Shown here: positions 44,050 through 52,838 of the stretch, piece after piece
Layout: each line of letters begins with the position of its first letter
Numbering within the stretch: the first letter of the stretch is position 1
Assembly: GCF_002217755.1 (NCBI RefSeq)
Contig: NZ_BCFL01000016.1
Location: forward strand, 186,001 to 250,000
Length of the DNA: 64,000 nucleotides
From: Streptomyces hyaluromycini
GTDB lineage: Bacteria; Actinomycetota; Actinomycetes; Streptomycetales; Streptomycetaceae
Direction: 5' to 3'
Notes under the pieces: generated by a model
The model's input: only the letters and a program-made list of their open reading frames with translations
Databases searched by the model: none
What the model was told of the DNA's origin: nothing
Position numbers and translations under genes: made by a program

Positions 44050-47000
44050 GTGAGGCGAAGCAAGAACGGTCCCGAGCCGTCGGCACGGGGCAACTTCACC
44101 CCGCCGCCGCGCGCTGCGGCGCCCACCCCTGTGCCAGCCGCGGAACCACCGGCCGCGCCCGCGAAGAGCGGCGGCCGTTTCTCCCCGCGGAACTGGCGAG
44201 TGCCCACCAGGCTGAACGCGATTCTGCTCATACCCGTGGTCGTCGGCCTGGTCATGGGCGGCTTCCAGGTGAAGAGCTCGATCGACACCTGGCAGGAGGC
44301 CCGGGACGCGGAGAACACCGCGCGCCTGGTCCGCGCCGCCCTCACCTACGGCGACGCCCTCTACACCGAGCGTGACGTCAGTGCGGCACCACTGCTCCTG
44401 GACAAGAACAAGGCGACGGTCACCCAGGCGCGTGCCGCGACCGACAAGGCCGCCGACGCCTTCGACGCGGCCGCGCAGAACATGCCGCAGAAGCCGGGCC
44501 TGGAGCGCCGCCTGAAGCTGTTCCGCGAGGCGGAGCCCACCCTCACGAACCTGCGCGCCGCCGCGTACACCAGCAAGCTCGGCGGTGTGAAGACGGAAGA
44601 GGGTTACACCCAGGTCGCCCACCCGCTGATGGAGTTCGCCAACGAGCTCGGTCTGGGCACCGGAAACATCACCTCCTACGGCCGTACCGTCTACGCCATC
44701 TCGCTCACCAAGGCGGCCCTGTCGCTGGAGCGGTCGATCGGCATGCACCTGCTGGTCAAGCCCGGTCCGGACGCCGGCAACCTGGCCACCCAGCGGGTCG
44801 CCCTCTCCTCGTACGCCTACCTTGAGGGCATCGCCGTCGAGGAGTACGTCGGCGGTGGTACCGAGGCCGACGCGCAGAAGCTGACCGACCTCGAGAAGAA
44901 GATCAAGACCGACGGCGCCACGCTGGTCCAGCAGGCCAAGGCCAAGGACCCGAACTACGTGGCCCCGCCGTCCAAGGACAACGCGATGGTCTCGGCGCTG
45001 GCGACGCTGCCGAACACCGACGCGAGCACCCGCCAGGCGCTGGCCACCCAGGGCATCACCGCCGAGAACTGGTGGACGGTCAACACCCTCAAGTACCAGG
45101 CCTACCGCACGATCGAGTCGGACATGGCCGACAAGGCGGTGAGCGAGGCCTCCAGCATCGCCGACGACGCCAAGACCTCCGCGTTCATCACCGCCGCCGC
45201 GGTCATGGTCGCCCTGCTCGCCGCGTTCATCCTGGCCGGCATGGTGGCCCGCCAGATGTCCCGCTCGATGCGCCAGCTGCGCAACGCCGCCTTCGGCATC
45301 GCCGAGCAGCGCCTGCCGATGCTGGTCGACCAGCTCTCCCGCACCGACCCCGGCCGGGTCGACACCCGGGTGGCGCCGATCCCGATCACCACGACCGACG
45401 AGATCGGCGAAGTCGCCCGCGCGTTCGACCAGGTCCACCGTGAGGCCGTCCGGCTCGCCGCCGAGCAGGCCCTGCTGCGGGGCAACATCAACGCGATCTT
45501 CACCAACCTGTCGCGCCGCAACCAGTCGCTGATCGAGGGCCAGCTGACCCTGATCACCGACCTGGAGAACAACGAGGCCGACCCGGACCAGCTGGAGAAC
45601 CTCTTCCGCCTGGACCACCTCGCGACCCGTATGCGCCGCAACGGCGAGAACCTCCTGGTCCTCGCCGGCGAGGAGCCCGGCCGCCGCTGGGACCAGCCGG
45701 TCCCGCTGGTCGACGTGTTGCGCGCCGCCTCCTCCGAGGTGGAGCAGTACGAGCGCGTCGAGCTCTCCGGCGTCCCGGAGGCCGAGATCCACGGCCGCGC
45801 GGTCACCGACCTCGTGCACCTGCTCGCCGAGCTCCTGGAGAACGCCACCACGTTCTCCTCCCCGCAGACCAAGGTCCGCGTCACCGCGACCCGTCTCCCC
45901 GACGGCCGCGTCATGATCGAGATCCACGACAAGGGCATCGGCCTCACCGCCGAGGACTTCGCGGACATCAACCACAAGCTGGCCAACCCGCCGACCGTGG
46001 ACGCCGCGATCTCCCAGCGCATGGGCCTGTTCGTGGTCGGCCGGCTGTCCGACCGGCACGGCATCCGCGTCCAGCTGCGCCCCTCCGGCGAGCAGGCCGG
46101 CACCACCTCGCTGGTCATGCTGCCGGACGCGATCACCCACGGCGGTGGCGGCGAACAGCAGCTGGACCGCGACGAGTTCACCGTCTCGCAGATCATCCCG
46201 GAGCAGCAGTTCCAGGCCGAGAGCTTCAGCCAGCCGCAGCTCCAGCCGATGCGTACGGCGGCCGAACTCGGCTTCGACGACAGCCGCTACATCGAAGTCC
46301 CCGACGACATCCGCGACCTCGACCCCGTGGGCCGCTCCCTGATGCGTGAGGAGCGCCGTGCGGCCCTGGAGGCCCAGGCGCAGCCCGCACCGGGCACAGA
46401 GCTCCCGCAGGCCCCCCAGGCCCCGCAGGAGACCGCGGAGATCCCGTCGTACGTCGACGAGTTCGACAGCGGCGGGCAGGGCTACGGCACGAACGGTACG
46501 GGCTTCCAGGAGCAGCCCACGGGCTACGACGGGCAGCCGGCGTACCAGGAGCAGCCGCAGAGCACGTACGACGAGCAGTACTACGCGCCGAACGGCGGCC
46601 TGCCGCAGAACGACACGTTCTCGCCCGACGCGTTCGTGAACGGCGGCTACCCGGAGCCCGCTTATGCGGAGCCGGTCCAGGAGGGGCCCGCGGCCGCGCA
46701 GGCCGCGGCCGCCGAGGCGTTCGCGGCCTTCGGCGAGCAGCCCTACCAGGACGACTGGCCGCAGCAGGACGGTTACACGAACGGCTACCCGGCCCAGTAC
46801 GCTCCGGAAGCGGAGTCGACGCAGGCCGGTGACGTGGGCGAGCGGAACCGCGTAGGCTTCGACCGTCCGGGAGCGGCCCCCTCCGCGGGCCACCGGCTGA
46901 CCGACGCCGGGCTGCCCCGCCGGGGCTCCGGCGGCGGCGCGAACGGCGCGGGTCCCGTGCAGCAGGCCTCGGCACCGGCGGCTCCGGCACCGGCGGCCCC

Positions 47001-47316
47001 GGCTGCGGAGCCGGTCGGCGACAGCTCCTGGCGTTCGCAGAACGACGAGCGCTGGCAGCAGGCCTCGGCGCTGCGGAGGCCCAAGGCGGGCGGGGTCACC
47101 TCCTCCGGCCTGCCGAGGCGGGTACCCAAGGCCAACCTGGTCGAGGGAGCCGCCGAGAGCACCCCTCAGGGAGGCCCACAGGTCTCCCGCGCCCCGGAGG
47201 ACATCCGGGGCAGGCTGAGCAACCTGCGTCGCGGCGTCGAGCGCGGACGCAACGCAGGCAGTGAAACGAACGGCCAGGGCTTCGGTCCTGACAGCACCTA
47301 CAACCAGGAGCGTTAG
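44050..47316 (+). CDS. cvnA2: Conservon 2 nitrate-sensor-type histidine kinase
   Basis: 1088 aa, GTG start. Pro/Ala-rich cytoplasmic start, TM1 about 53-72, extracytoplasmic NIT-type domain to 375, TM2 about 376-400, HAMP-like segment, LDHLATRMRRNGENLLVLAG, HATPase N-box VHLLAELLENATTFSSP (about 585) and HDKGIGLTAEDFAD (about 626). The tail is Gln/Tyr/Gly-rich, differing in composition from CvnA1, yet it ends with the same two modules: GGVTSSGLPRRVPKANLVEG and SRAPEDIRGRLSNLRRG. The sensor halves of the two kinases are only distantly alike, so they probably respond to different signals. Confidence 0.9.
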   Translation: MRRSKNGPEPSARGNFTPPPRAAAPTPVPAAEPPAAPAKSGGRFSPRNWRVPTRLNAILLIPVVVGLVMGGFQVKSSIDTWQEARDAENTARLVRAALTYGDALYTERDVSAAPLLLDKNKATVTQARAATDKAADAFDAAAQNMPQKPGLERRLKLFREAEPTLTNLRAAAYTSKLGGVKTEEGYTQVAHPLMEFANELGLGTGNITSYGRTVYAISLTKAALSLERSIGMHLLVKPGPDAGNLATQRVALSSYAYLEGIAVEEYVGGGTEADAQKLTDLEKKIKTDGATLVQQAKAKDPNYVAPPSKDNAMVSALATLPNTDASTRQALATQGITAENWWTVNTLKYQAYRTIESDMADKAVSEASSIADDAKTSAFITAAAVMVALLAAFILAGMVARQMSRSMRQLRNAAFGIAEQRLPMLVDQLSRTDPGRVDTRVAPIPITTTDEIGEVARAFDQVHREAVRLAAEQALLRGNINAIFTNLSRRNQSLIEGQLTLITDLENNEADPDQLENLFRLDHLATRMRRNGENLLVLAGEEPGRRWDQPVPLVDVLRAASSEVEQYERVELSGVPEAEIHGRAVTDLVHLLAELLENATTFSSPQTKVRVTATRLPDGRVMIEIHDKGIGLTAEDFADINHKLANPPTVDAAISQRMGLFVVGRLSDRHGIRVQLRPSGEQAGTTSLVMLPDAITHGGGGEQQLDRDEFTVSQIIPEQQFQAESFSQPQLQPMRTAAELGFDDSRYIEVPDDIRDLDPVGRSLMREERRAALEAQAQPAPGTELPQAPQAPQETAEIPSYVDEFDSGGQGYGTNGTGFQEQPTGYDGQPAYQEQPQSTYDEQYYAPNGGLPQNDTFSPDAFVNGGYPEPAYAEPVQEGPAAAQAAAAEAFAAFGEQPYQDDWPQQDGYTNGYPAQYAPEAESTQAGDVGERNRVGFDRPGAAPSAGHRLTDAGLPRRGSGGGANGAGPVQQASAPAAPAPAAPAAEPVGDSSWRSQNDERWQQASALRRPKAGGVTSSGLPRRVPKANLVEGAAESTPQGGPQVSRAPEDIRGRLSNLRRGVERGRNAGSETNGQGFGPDSTYNQER

Positions 47317-47317
47317 T

Positions 47318-47740
47318 GTGAGCCCGATGAGCCAGGCGGCACAGAACCTGAACTGGTTGATCACCAACTTCGTGGACAACACCCCGGGGGTGTCCCACAC
47401 GGTGGTGGTCTCCGCCGACGGACTCCTTCTGGCGATGTCCGAAGGCTTCCCCCGCGACCGCGCCGACCAGCTCGCGGCCGTCGCATCCGGTCTGACGTCC
47501 CTGACGGCAGGCGCCTCCCGGATCTTCGAGGGTGGCAGCGTGAATCAGACGGTTGTGGAGATGGAGCGGGGATTCCTGTTCATCATGTCCGTTTCCGATG
47601 GATCATCGCTGGCGGTCCTGGCCCACCCGGAGGCCGACATCGGCCTGATTGGGTACGAGATGGCCCTTTTGGTCGACCGCGCAGGCACGGTACTTACCCC
47701 GGATCTGCGTGCGGAACTCCAAGGAAGCCTTCTCAACTAA
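47318..47740 (+). CDS. cvnB2: Conservon 2 roadblock/LC7 protein
   Basis: 140 aa from a GTG at 47318, with AGGAG 7 nt before it and one base after the cvnA2 stop. MSPMSQAAQNLNWLITNFVD and the rest differ from CvnB1 at only about ten positions (for example SVNQ for NVAQ), so cross-talk between the two conservons is possible. Confidence 0.94.
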   Translation: MSPMSQAAQNLNWLITNFVDNTPGVSHTVVVSADGLLLAMSEGFPRDRADQLAAVASGLTSLTAGASRIFEGGSVNQTVVEMERGFLFIMSVSDGSSLAVLAHPEADIGLIGYEMALLVDRAGTVLTPDLRAELQGSLLN

Positions 47741-47836
47741 CAGTCAGGCGGTGCGTTTTGGCGTCCCGGGGCCGTAAGGTTTCGGGACGCGGCTCCACAA
47801 GGATGGGTGCCCGGCACGGTCGGAGGAGGAGAGAAA

Positions 47837-48406
47837 GTGGCAACACCCCCAGGCGGTTCTAATAACGGCAACTGGTCGTACGGGCCTGCGCAGGGCCAGG
47901 GCGACGGTTCCGGGAACCGGTACAACTTCCCCTCCACGCCGAGCCACCGGCAGCCGTACGCACCGCAGGGCCCCGGTCCCTCGCCGTACGACCAGCCGCC
48001 GGCGCCGCGCATCCAGCCGGTGCAGCCGCAGCGCCGCCCCGAGCCGGCGCCGGCCTCGGGGTCCAACAACCCCCTGGTGCGTCCGTACGCCATGACCGGT
48101 GGCCGGACCCGCCCGCGGTACCAGCTCGCCATCGAGGCGCTGGTGCACACCACCGCGCAGCCGCACCAGATGCAGGGCCAGCTGCCCGAGCATCAGCGGA
48201 TCTGCAACCTCTGCCGGGAGATCAAGTCGGTGGCCGAAGTCTCGGCCCTGCTGTCGATCCCTCTCGGCGTGGCCAGGATCCTCGTCGCCGACTTGGCGGA
48301 GGCGGGCCTGGTCGCCATCCATCAGCCCGGCGGCGACGAGAACGCCGGTGGCCAGCCAGACGTGACACTGCTCGAAAGGGTGCTCAGTGGACTTCGCAAG
48401 CTCTAG
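47837..48406 (+). CDS. cvnC2: Conservon 2 DUF742 protein
   Basis: 189 aa from a GTG at 47837 behind GGAGGAGGAGAG; an earlier in-frame start at 47807 is less likely. N-terminal 70 residues are Pro/Gln/Gly-rich and absent in CvnC1. The core has RPYAMTGGRTRPRYQLAIEA, PEHQRICNLCREIKSVAEVS and ends LLERVLSGLRKL, overlapping cvnD2 by 20 nt exactly as in conservon 1. Confidence 0.93.
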   Translation: MATPPGGSNNGNWSYGPAQGQGDGSGNRYNFPSTPSHRQPYAPQGPGPSPYDQPPAPRIQPVQPQRRPEPAPASGSNNPLVRPYAMTGGRTRPRYQLAIEALVHTTAQPHQMQGQLPEHQRICNLCREIKSVAEVSALLSIPLGVARILVADLAEAGLVAIHQPGGDENAGGQPDVTLLERVLSGLRKL

Positions 48407-48968
48407 CGGCGGTCCTTCCCGCTCCACCACCTCCGCGAAGATCGTGGTGGCGGGCGGCTTCGGCGTGGGCAAGACCACGTTCGTCGGTGCCGTCTCGGAG
48501 ATCAACCCGCTGCGCACAGAGGCCGTGATGACGTCCGCGTCTGCCGGCATCGACGACCTCACCCACACCGGGGACAAGACGACCACCACGGTCGCCATGG
48601 ACTTCGGCCGTATCACCCTGGACCAGGACCTGATCCTGTACCTGTTCGGCACCCCCGGTCAGGACCGCTTCTGGTTCATGTGGGACGACCTGGTACGAGG
48701 CGCGATCGGCGCGATCGTCCTGGTCGACACCCGCCGCCTCGCCGACTGCTTCCCCGCGGTCGACTACTTCGAGAACTCGGGCCTGCCCTTCGTCATCGCC
48801 CTCAACGGCTTCGACGGCAACCAGCCCTACAACCCCGAAGAGGTCCGCGAGGCCCTGCAGATCGGGCCGGACACGCCGATCATCACGACCGACGCGAGGC
48901 ATCGTGCCGATGCGAAGTCGGCGCTGATCACTCTCGTGGAGCACGCCCTGATGGCTCGGCTCCGGTAG
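48387..48968 (+). CDS. cvnD2: Conservon 2 Ras-like GTPase (MglA-type)
   Basis: 193 aa, GTG start within the cvnC2 end. P-loop GGFGVGKTTFVGAV, LYLFGTPGQDRFWFM and FVIALNGFDGNQPYNPEEV. Almost identical to CvnD1 from residue 15 onward, including an unbroken MTSASAGIDDLTHTGDKTTT segment, indicating recent duplication or strong constraint. Confidence 0.94.
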   Translation: MDFASSSGGPSRSTTSAKIVVAGGFGVGKTTFVGAVSEINPLRTEAVMTSASAGIDDLTHTGDKTTTTVAMDFGRITLDQDLILYLFGTPGQDRFWFMWDDLVRGAIGAIVLVDTRRLADCFPAVDYFENSGLPFVIALNGFDGNQPYNPEEVREALQIGPDTPIITTDARHRADAKSALITLVEHALMARLR

Positions 48969-48999
48969 TTCCGGCGACTGGGCTGCCACGGCTGGTCGT

Positions 49000-49086
49000 A
49001 CGCCGACTGCGGGTAGATCGTGGCTGGTCGCGCCCACGCGGCGGAGCCGCACATAGATTGAGCCCCGCGCCCCTGAAGGGGCGCGT
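49000..49086. repeat. Dispersed Streptomyces intergenic repeat, copy 4
   Basis: GTGGCTGGTCGCGCCCACGCGGCGGAGCCGCACATAGATTGAGCCCCGCGCCCCTGAAGGGGCGC after cvnD2. It shows the GGCTGGTCGCG, GCGGCGGAGCCGCA(C/T)AT and CCCCGCGCCCCT modules in one piece and ends in its own hairpin. Confidence 0.8.
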
Positions 49087-49090
49087 CCTC

Positions 49091-49123
49091 GGGCCCCTTC
49101 TTTGAAGGGGCCCTCGGTTTTTT
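49091..49123 (+). terminator. Rho-independent terminator of conservon 2
   Basis: GGGCCCCTTC-TTT-GAAGGGGCCC followed after 4 nt by TTTTTT. It abuts the stop of the convergent kinase gene by 1 nt. Confidence 0.92.
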
Positions 49124-49124
49124 G

Positions 49125-51218
49125 TCAGGAGCAGGTTGCCGTCACCATGTCGGCGACGACTCCGCGGCCGCCCGTAGGGCCCGTGTTGGTCAGGGTCAGG
49201 TCGATGGTGCCGGTGTGGAAGGGATAGGTGCGGGTGGTGTACCAGCCGCCCGCGTCGTAGGTGTGCTGGTCGAAGGTGAAGGCGTACTTGTAGTCGGCCT
49301 GGCCGTCGACGGTGCTGTCCACGTCGTAGACCTTGTAGTGGGCCGTGGTGGCCCAGGTGCCCGTCGCCACGTGGATGCGGAAGCTGCACGCGTCGGCCTT
49401 GGTGCCGGGGGTGAAGACCCAGTCGGCGTTGGCGGTCCAGCCGTCGTCGTGGTCGTCGTAGAGGTTGATGTACCTGGCGGCACCGCAGCCGTGGAGATAG
49501 GCACCGCCCGTGGTCTCCTTCCAGGCCCCCTCCTTGGCGTTGAAGCCGGTTCTCGCCGCGCCCGCGGAGGCGCAGCCGGTGCCCGCGTAGCCGGTCCAGG
49601 TGACCGTCGGGGTCCGGCTGGTGGCGACGCCCGGGGCGCTCGGGGAGGGCGACGCCGTCCGCGTACCGGTGGCGCCCTGGCCCGAAAGGGCGGCCCCGGA
49701 GGCCGAGCGGCCGGGAGTGGCCGAGTGCCGGGCACCGGGTGACGGCGTGCCGGACGGGCTCACCGCGGCCGGGGCCGAGGCCGTGGGGCCGCCGGTCTCC
49801 GGTGGCGTGGTGGTGAGCGTGGAGGTCCCGGAGCGGCCGACGTTCAGGGCCACGGCGACGGCGATGCCGGTGGCGAGGACGAGTGGTACGGCGGTGAGCC
49901 GGACGCGGACCACGGTACGGCGGGTGGCGGCCCTGGCGAGGGTGTCGTCGACCTCCTTCCGCCGGGCGGCCAGCCGGGCGGCGGCGGCCGTCGGCAGCCA
50001 GGCCAGCTCCTCCGGGCGGTCGGCGCCGCACAGCGCGAGGATCTCCTCGGGCGTCGGGCGACGCCCGGGATCCTTGTCCAGGCAACGCCCGATCAGCTCC
50101 CGCAGCCGGTCGTCACCGCAGTCGAGGGCGGCCGGGTCCGGATCGGCGTGCGCGATGCGGTACAGCACCTCACCACTGGTGCCGTCGCCGAACGGCGGCA
50201 CACCGGTGGCCGCGTAGGCGAGCACACAGCCCAGGGCGAACACGTCGGAGGCCGCGGTGACCGCCCGCCCGTCGGCCTGCTCGGGCGCCATGAACGGCAC
50301 CGTGCCCACGCGGACACCGGTCCGGGTCAGCCGGGCGGCGTCCGCGGCGCGGGCCACCCCGAAGTCGACGACCTTGGGGCCGTCGTCGTCCAGGACGACG
50401 TTGCCGGGCGTCAGGTCGCGGTGCAGCACACCGGCGCCGTGGATGGCGGCCAGGGCCTCGGCGATGCCGGCGGCCAGGCCCAGCACGACCGCGGCAGGCA
50501 GCGCGCCGGCGGACCCCACGGCCTCCGCCACGGTCGGTCCGGGCAGGTACTCGGTGGCCAGCCAGGGCCGTTCGGCCTCCGTGTCGGCCTCCAGCACGGC
50601 CGCGGTGTAGGGCCCCGACACCCGGCGGGCCGCCGCCGCCTCCGCGGTGAACCGCTCCCGGAAGTGCGGGTCCTCGGCCAGGTCCGCCCGCACCACCTTC
50701 ACGGCGACCGGCCGCCCGGCCCGGGACACCCCCAGGTACACCACGCCCATCGAACCGGCCCCGAGACGACCGAGGAGGCGGTAAGGGCCCGCCTTCGCGG
50801 GGTCGGAGGAGGAGAGGGGGGTGACGGGCGGGGCGGAAGAGGGGGCGGGGGCCGTGAGCTCCGGTCCGGGTTCCGGGGCGTCCGTCGTCACAGCGTCTGT
50901 CGCAGCGGCGTCCGTCGTAGCGACGGCGGCCAGGAGCTCCGGGGCGTGGCCGCTGCGCAGCCGGGTGTCCAGTTCCCGCCAGCGGTCCTGCCAGCGCCGC
51001 ACGTCACCGCCGCAGGCGGTCACGAACGCGGCGGTGACCTCCCACGACGGCAGCCGGCGTCCGGACGCGGCGTCCGACAGGGCGGAGGACGAGTAGCGGG
51101 CGCGGGCCGCCAGTTCCCGGTAGGTGGGCGAGCCGGGTGCCTGGGCCCGCAGCTCACGCAGTCCCTCGGCGAAGTCCTTCAAGGGACCGTCCGGAACCGG
51201 AGCTTCCCGTCTGCCCAT
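49125..51218 (-). CDS. Receptor-like Ser/Thr protein kinase with N-terminal HTH
   Basis: 697 aa from an ATG at 51218. Residues 10-90 form an Xre-like helical domain (TYRELAARARYSSSALSDAA, RLPSWEVTAAFVTAC). Kinase domain about 143-400: GRLGAGSMGVVYLG, VAVKVV (Lys174), HRDLTPGN (266-273), VVDFGVAR (285-287 DFG), MAPEQADG. The usual Lys of HRDLKPxN is Thr here. One TM at about 441-460 (LTAVPLVLATGIAVAVALNV), a Ser/Pro linker, and an extracellular beta-rich domain from about 535 with four cysteines, perhaps golvesin-like. It would couple an outside ligand to cytoplasmic phosphorylation. Targets unknown. Confidence 0.88.
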   Translation of the reverse strand: MGRREAPVPDGPLKDFAEGLRELRAQAPGSPTYRELAARARYSSSALSDAASGRRLPSWEVTAAFVTACGGDVRRWQDRWRELDTRLRSGHAPELLAAVATTDAAATDAVTTDAPEPGPELTAPAPSSAPPVTPLSSSDPAKAGPYRLLGRLGAGSMGVVYLGVSRAGRPVAVKVVRADLAEDPHFRERFTAEAAAARRVSGPYTAAVLEADTEAERPWLATEYLPGPTVAEAVGSAGALPAAVVLGLAAGIAEALAAIHGAGVLHRDLTPGNVVLDDDGPKVVDFGVARAADAARLTRTGVRVGTVPFMAPEQADGRAVTAASDVFALGCVLAYAATGVPPFGDGTSGEVLYRIAHADPDPAALDCGDDRLRELIGRCLDKDPGRRPTPEEILALCGADRPEELAWLPTAAAARLAARRKEVDDTLARAATRRTVVRVRLTAVPLVLATGIAVAVALNVGRSGTSTLTTTPPETGGPTASAPAAVSPSGTPSPGARHSATPGRSASGAALSGQGATGTRTASPSPSAPGVATSRTPTVTWTGYAGTGCASAGAARTGFNAKEGAWKETTGGAYLHGCGAARYINLYDDHDDGWTANADWVFTPGTKADACSFRIHVATGTWATTAHYKVYDVDSTVDGQADYKYAFTFDQHTYDAGGWYTTRTYPFHTGTIDLTLTNTGPTGGRGVVADMVTATCS

Positions 51219-51310
51219 CGCGCCGCCCCTCAGCCCCACGGGTACCACCGTCCGGTCATATTAGTGCTCGGCCGGTGCGGTGGCCGTCGTGATCCGGCCA
51301 TGACGGGCGG

Positions 51311-52621
51311 TCAGCCGCCGGTGCCGGCGGTCGCGGCGACCTGGTGCAGGACGGCGCGGTCGGCGTCGGTGATGTCACTGGTGAACACGAGGATGAGGAC
51401 GGGGTGTTCGGCCACGGCGGCCCGCAGGTCGTCGGCCAGGTTGTCGCCGGTGTCGCCCGTGGCGCCGCGCATCTCGGCGATGACGGGCGTCCGTCCCCAC
51501 GGCGCGGACAGGGTACGGCCGGGGACGACGCCGTTGTCCTGGAGCCAGATTCCCTTGGCCACCGCATAGTTCACGATCTTGTTCTCGTCGTAGCCGTCGC
51601 TGCCCCCGATGAACGTCTTGTCCGGCATCAGCGCCAGCGGGGTGCGGTGGAAGACGTTCGTGTACGTACCGATGGTGTGCTGGGCGTACCCCCACCACAG
51701 CTCGTCGGTGTAGCCGACGGCCTGCCACAGCGAGAGCAGGTCCGGGTTCTTCTCGCTGTCGGCCTTGCTCTCCCCGCCGACGCCGAGGGAGATGTCCACG
51801 GCGGAGACGGCCGCGTCGCCGTCGTAGCGGGCGGCGAAGGCGGCCAGAAACGTGTCCAGGTCGCTCTCGAAGGTCTGGTTCCAGTATTCGGGCATGACCG
51901 CGCCGTCCTGCTCGGTCACCGACTTCACGCCCTGGGCGTAGACCCAGGCCGGGGTGCCGTGCGCGGAGTCCGCGGCGGTGTCCCACTTCGCCCAGCCGGC
52001 CGCGGACACCCGCAGCACGACCTTCTTGCCCGCGGCCACCCAGGGCTTCATGTCCTGGTCGATGAGGTTCCAGCAGTACTGGCCCGGCCGCGGCTCCAGT
52101 TGGGCCCAGTAGTAGACGAGCGACCGTCCGGCCACGTCCGGGTCGGTGGCGAGGTCTGGGGTGTTGCCGCCGCTGAAGGCGTAGACGCCGCGGAAGGAGG
52201 GAGCGGCCGAGGTCGTCGCGGAGGGCGTGGCGGAGGTGACGTCCGAAGGCGTGGCGGAGGTGACGTCCGAAGGCGTGGCGGAGGTGACGTCGGAGGGCGT
52301 GGCCGGTTCGATGTCCGGGCTGGTCAAGGGGCCGGCCGAGGGCGTTCCCGGCGTCGGCGCCGACGACGTGTCGCAGGCCGCCGACGCCGTGCCGGAGCCG
52401 GAGCCGGAGCCGGTGGACGGTGTCGGCGAGTCGCCGGCCGGTGTCGCCGAGCCTGCGGACGGTACCGACGAGGCGGCCACGTCGGCGATCCGGGCCGTGT
52501 GCGGGGCGTCTGCCGGTCCGGGCAGCGCGTACAGCGCCGCTCCGGTCAGTACCGCCGCGAGGGCTCCGGCGCCGTACGCGACGGCTCTGCGGAACGCGGG
52601 CGGCAGATGCGAGCTCTGCAT
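51311..52621 (-). CDS. Secreted glycoside-hydrolase-like (TIM-barrel) protein
   Basis: 436 aa from an ATG at 52621. Signal or anchor segment FRRAVAYGAGALAAVLTGAA, then a Ser/Thr/Pro linker with three perfect-to-near-perfect ATPSDVTS repeats, then a catalytic-like domain: LVYYWAQLEPRPGQYCWNLI (a W-x-x-LEP pattern as in family 42-type beta-galactosidases), VVLRVSAAGWAKWD, FIGGSDGYDENKIVNYAVAK and PVIAEMRGATGD with a possible second acidic residue. The catalytic acids are uncertain. Likely wall-attached or secreted. Lies 92 nt upstream of the kinase gene on the same strand. Confidence 0.72.
   Translation of the reverse strand: MQSSHLPPAFRRAVAYGAGALAAVLTGAALYALPGPADAPHTARIADVAASSVPSAGSATPAGDSPTPSTGSGSGSGTASAACDTSSAPTPGTPSAGPLTSPDIEPATPSDVTSATPSDVTSATPSDVTSATPSATTSAAPSFRGVYAFSGGNTPDLATDPDVAGRSLVYYWAQLEPRPGQYCWNLIDQDMKPWVAAGKKVVLRVSAAGWAKWDTAADSAHGTPAWVYAQGVKSVTEQDGAVMPEYWNQTFESDLDTFLAAFAARYDGDAAVSAVDISLGVGGESKADSEKNPDLLSLWQAVGYTDELWWGYAQHTIGTYTNVFHRTPLALMPDKTFIGGSDGYDENKIVNYAVAKGIWLQDNGVVPGRTLSAPWGRTPVIAEMRGATGDTGDNLADDLRAAVAEHPVLILVFTSDITDADRAVLHQVAATAGTGG
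52221..52292 (-). repeat. Three 24-bp in-frame repeats in the GH-like gene
   Basis: Units 52221-52244, 52245-52268, 52269-52292 differ by one or two bases and encode ATPSDVTS, with a further partial unit. Forms part of a Ser/Thr/Pro linker that could be glycosylated. Confidence 0.9.
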
Positions 52622-52690
52622 GGGGACCTCTCTTCGTCTCGGTGTCCTGCTTCCAGTCCACGCAGGGGCTCGCCGCTCAACCAGCGTTGT

Positions 52691-52758
52691 TTGTTGATCA
52701 GTTGACCTCGGACATCGGCCGCCGCACCGGGCCTCGTTCGCCGTCAATCGGTCAACAA
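52691..52758. promoter_or_regulatory. Inverted TTGTTGAnCnnTTGAC boxes between divergent secreted-protein genes
   Basis: Plus strand TTGTTGATCAGTTGAC at 52691-52706; minus strand TTGTTGACCGATTGAC at 52743-52758 (13 of 16 identical), arranged as a large dyad. Further GTCAA motifs follow at 52772 and 52788. Candidate shared operator or paired promoters for the GH-like and NlpC/P60 genes. Confidence 0.5.
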
Positions 52759-52838
52759 AAGCTGCTGGTGCGTCAATTCGCCGGGCCGTCAAGTGGAGTC
52801 ATCGCCCCTTCCCCCCCCGCTCTCCGGGAGACCCCGCC

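Noticed and set aside
43876..47400. 1174-codon open frame opposite cvnA2
   Set aside because: Same shadow effect; no domain motif and fully antisense to a recognisable kinase.
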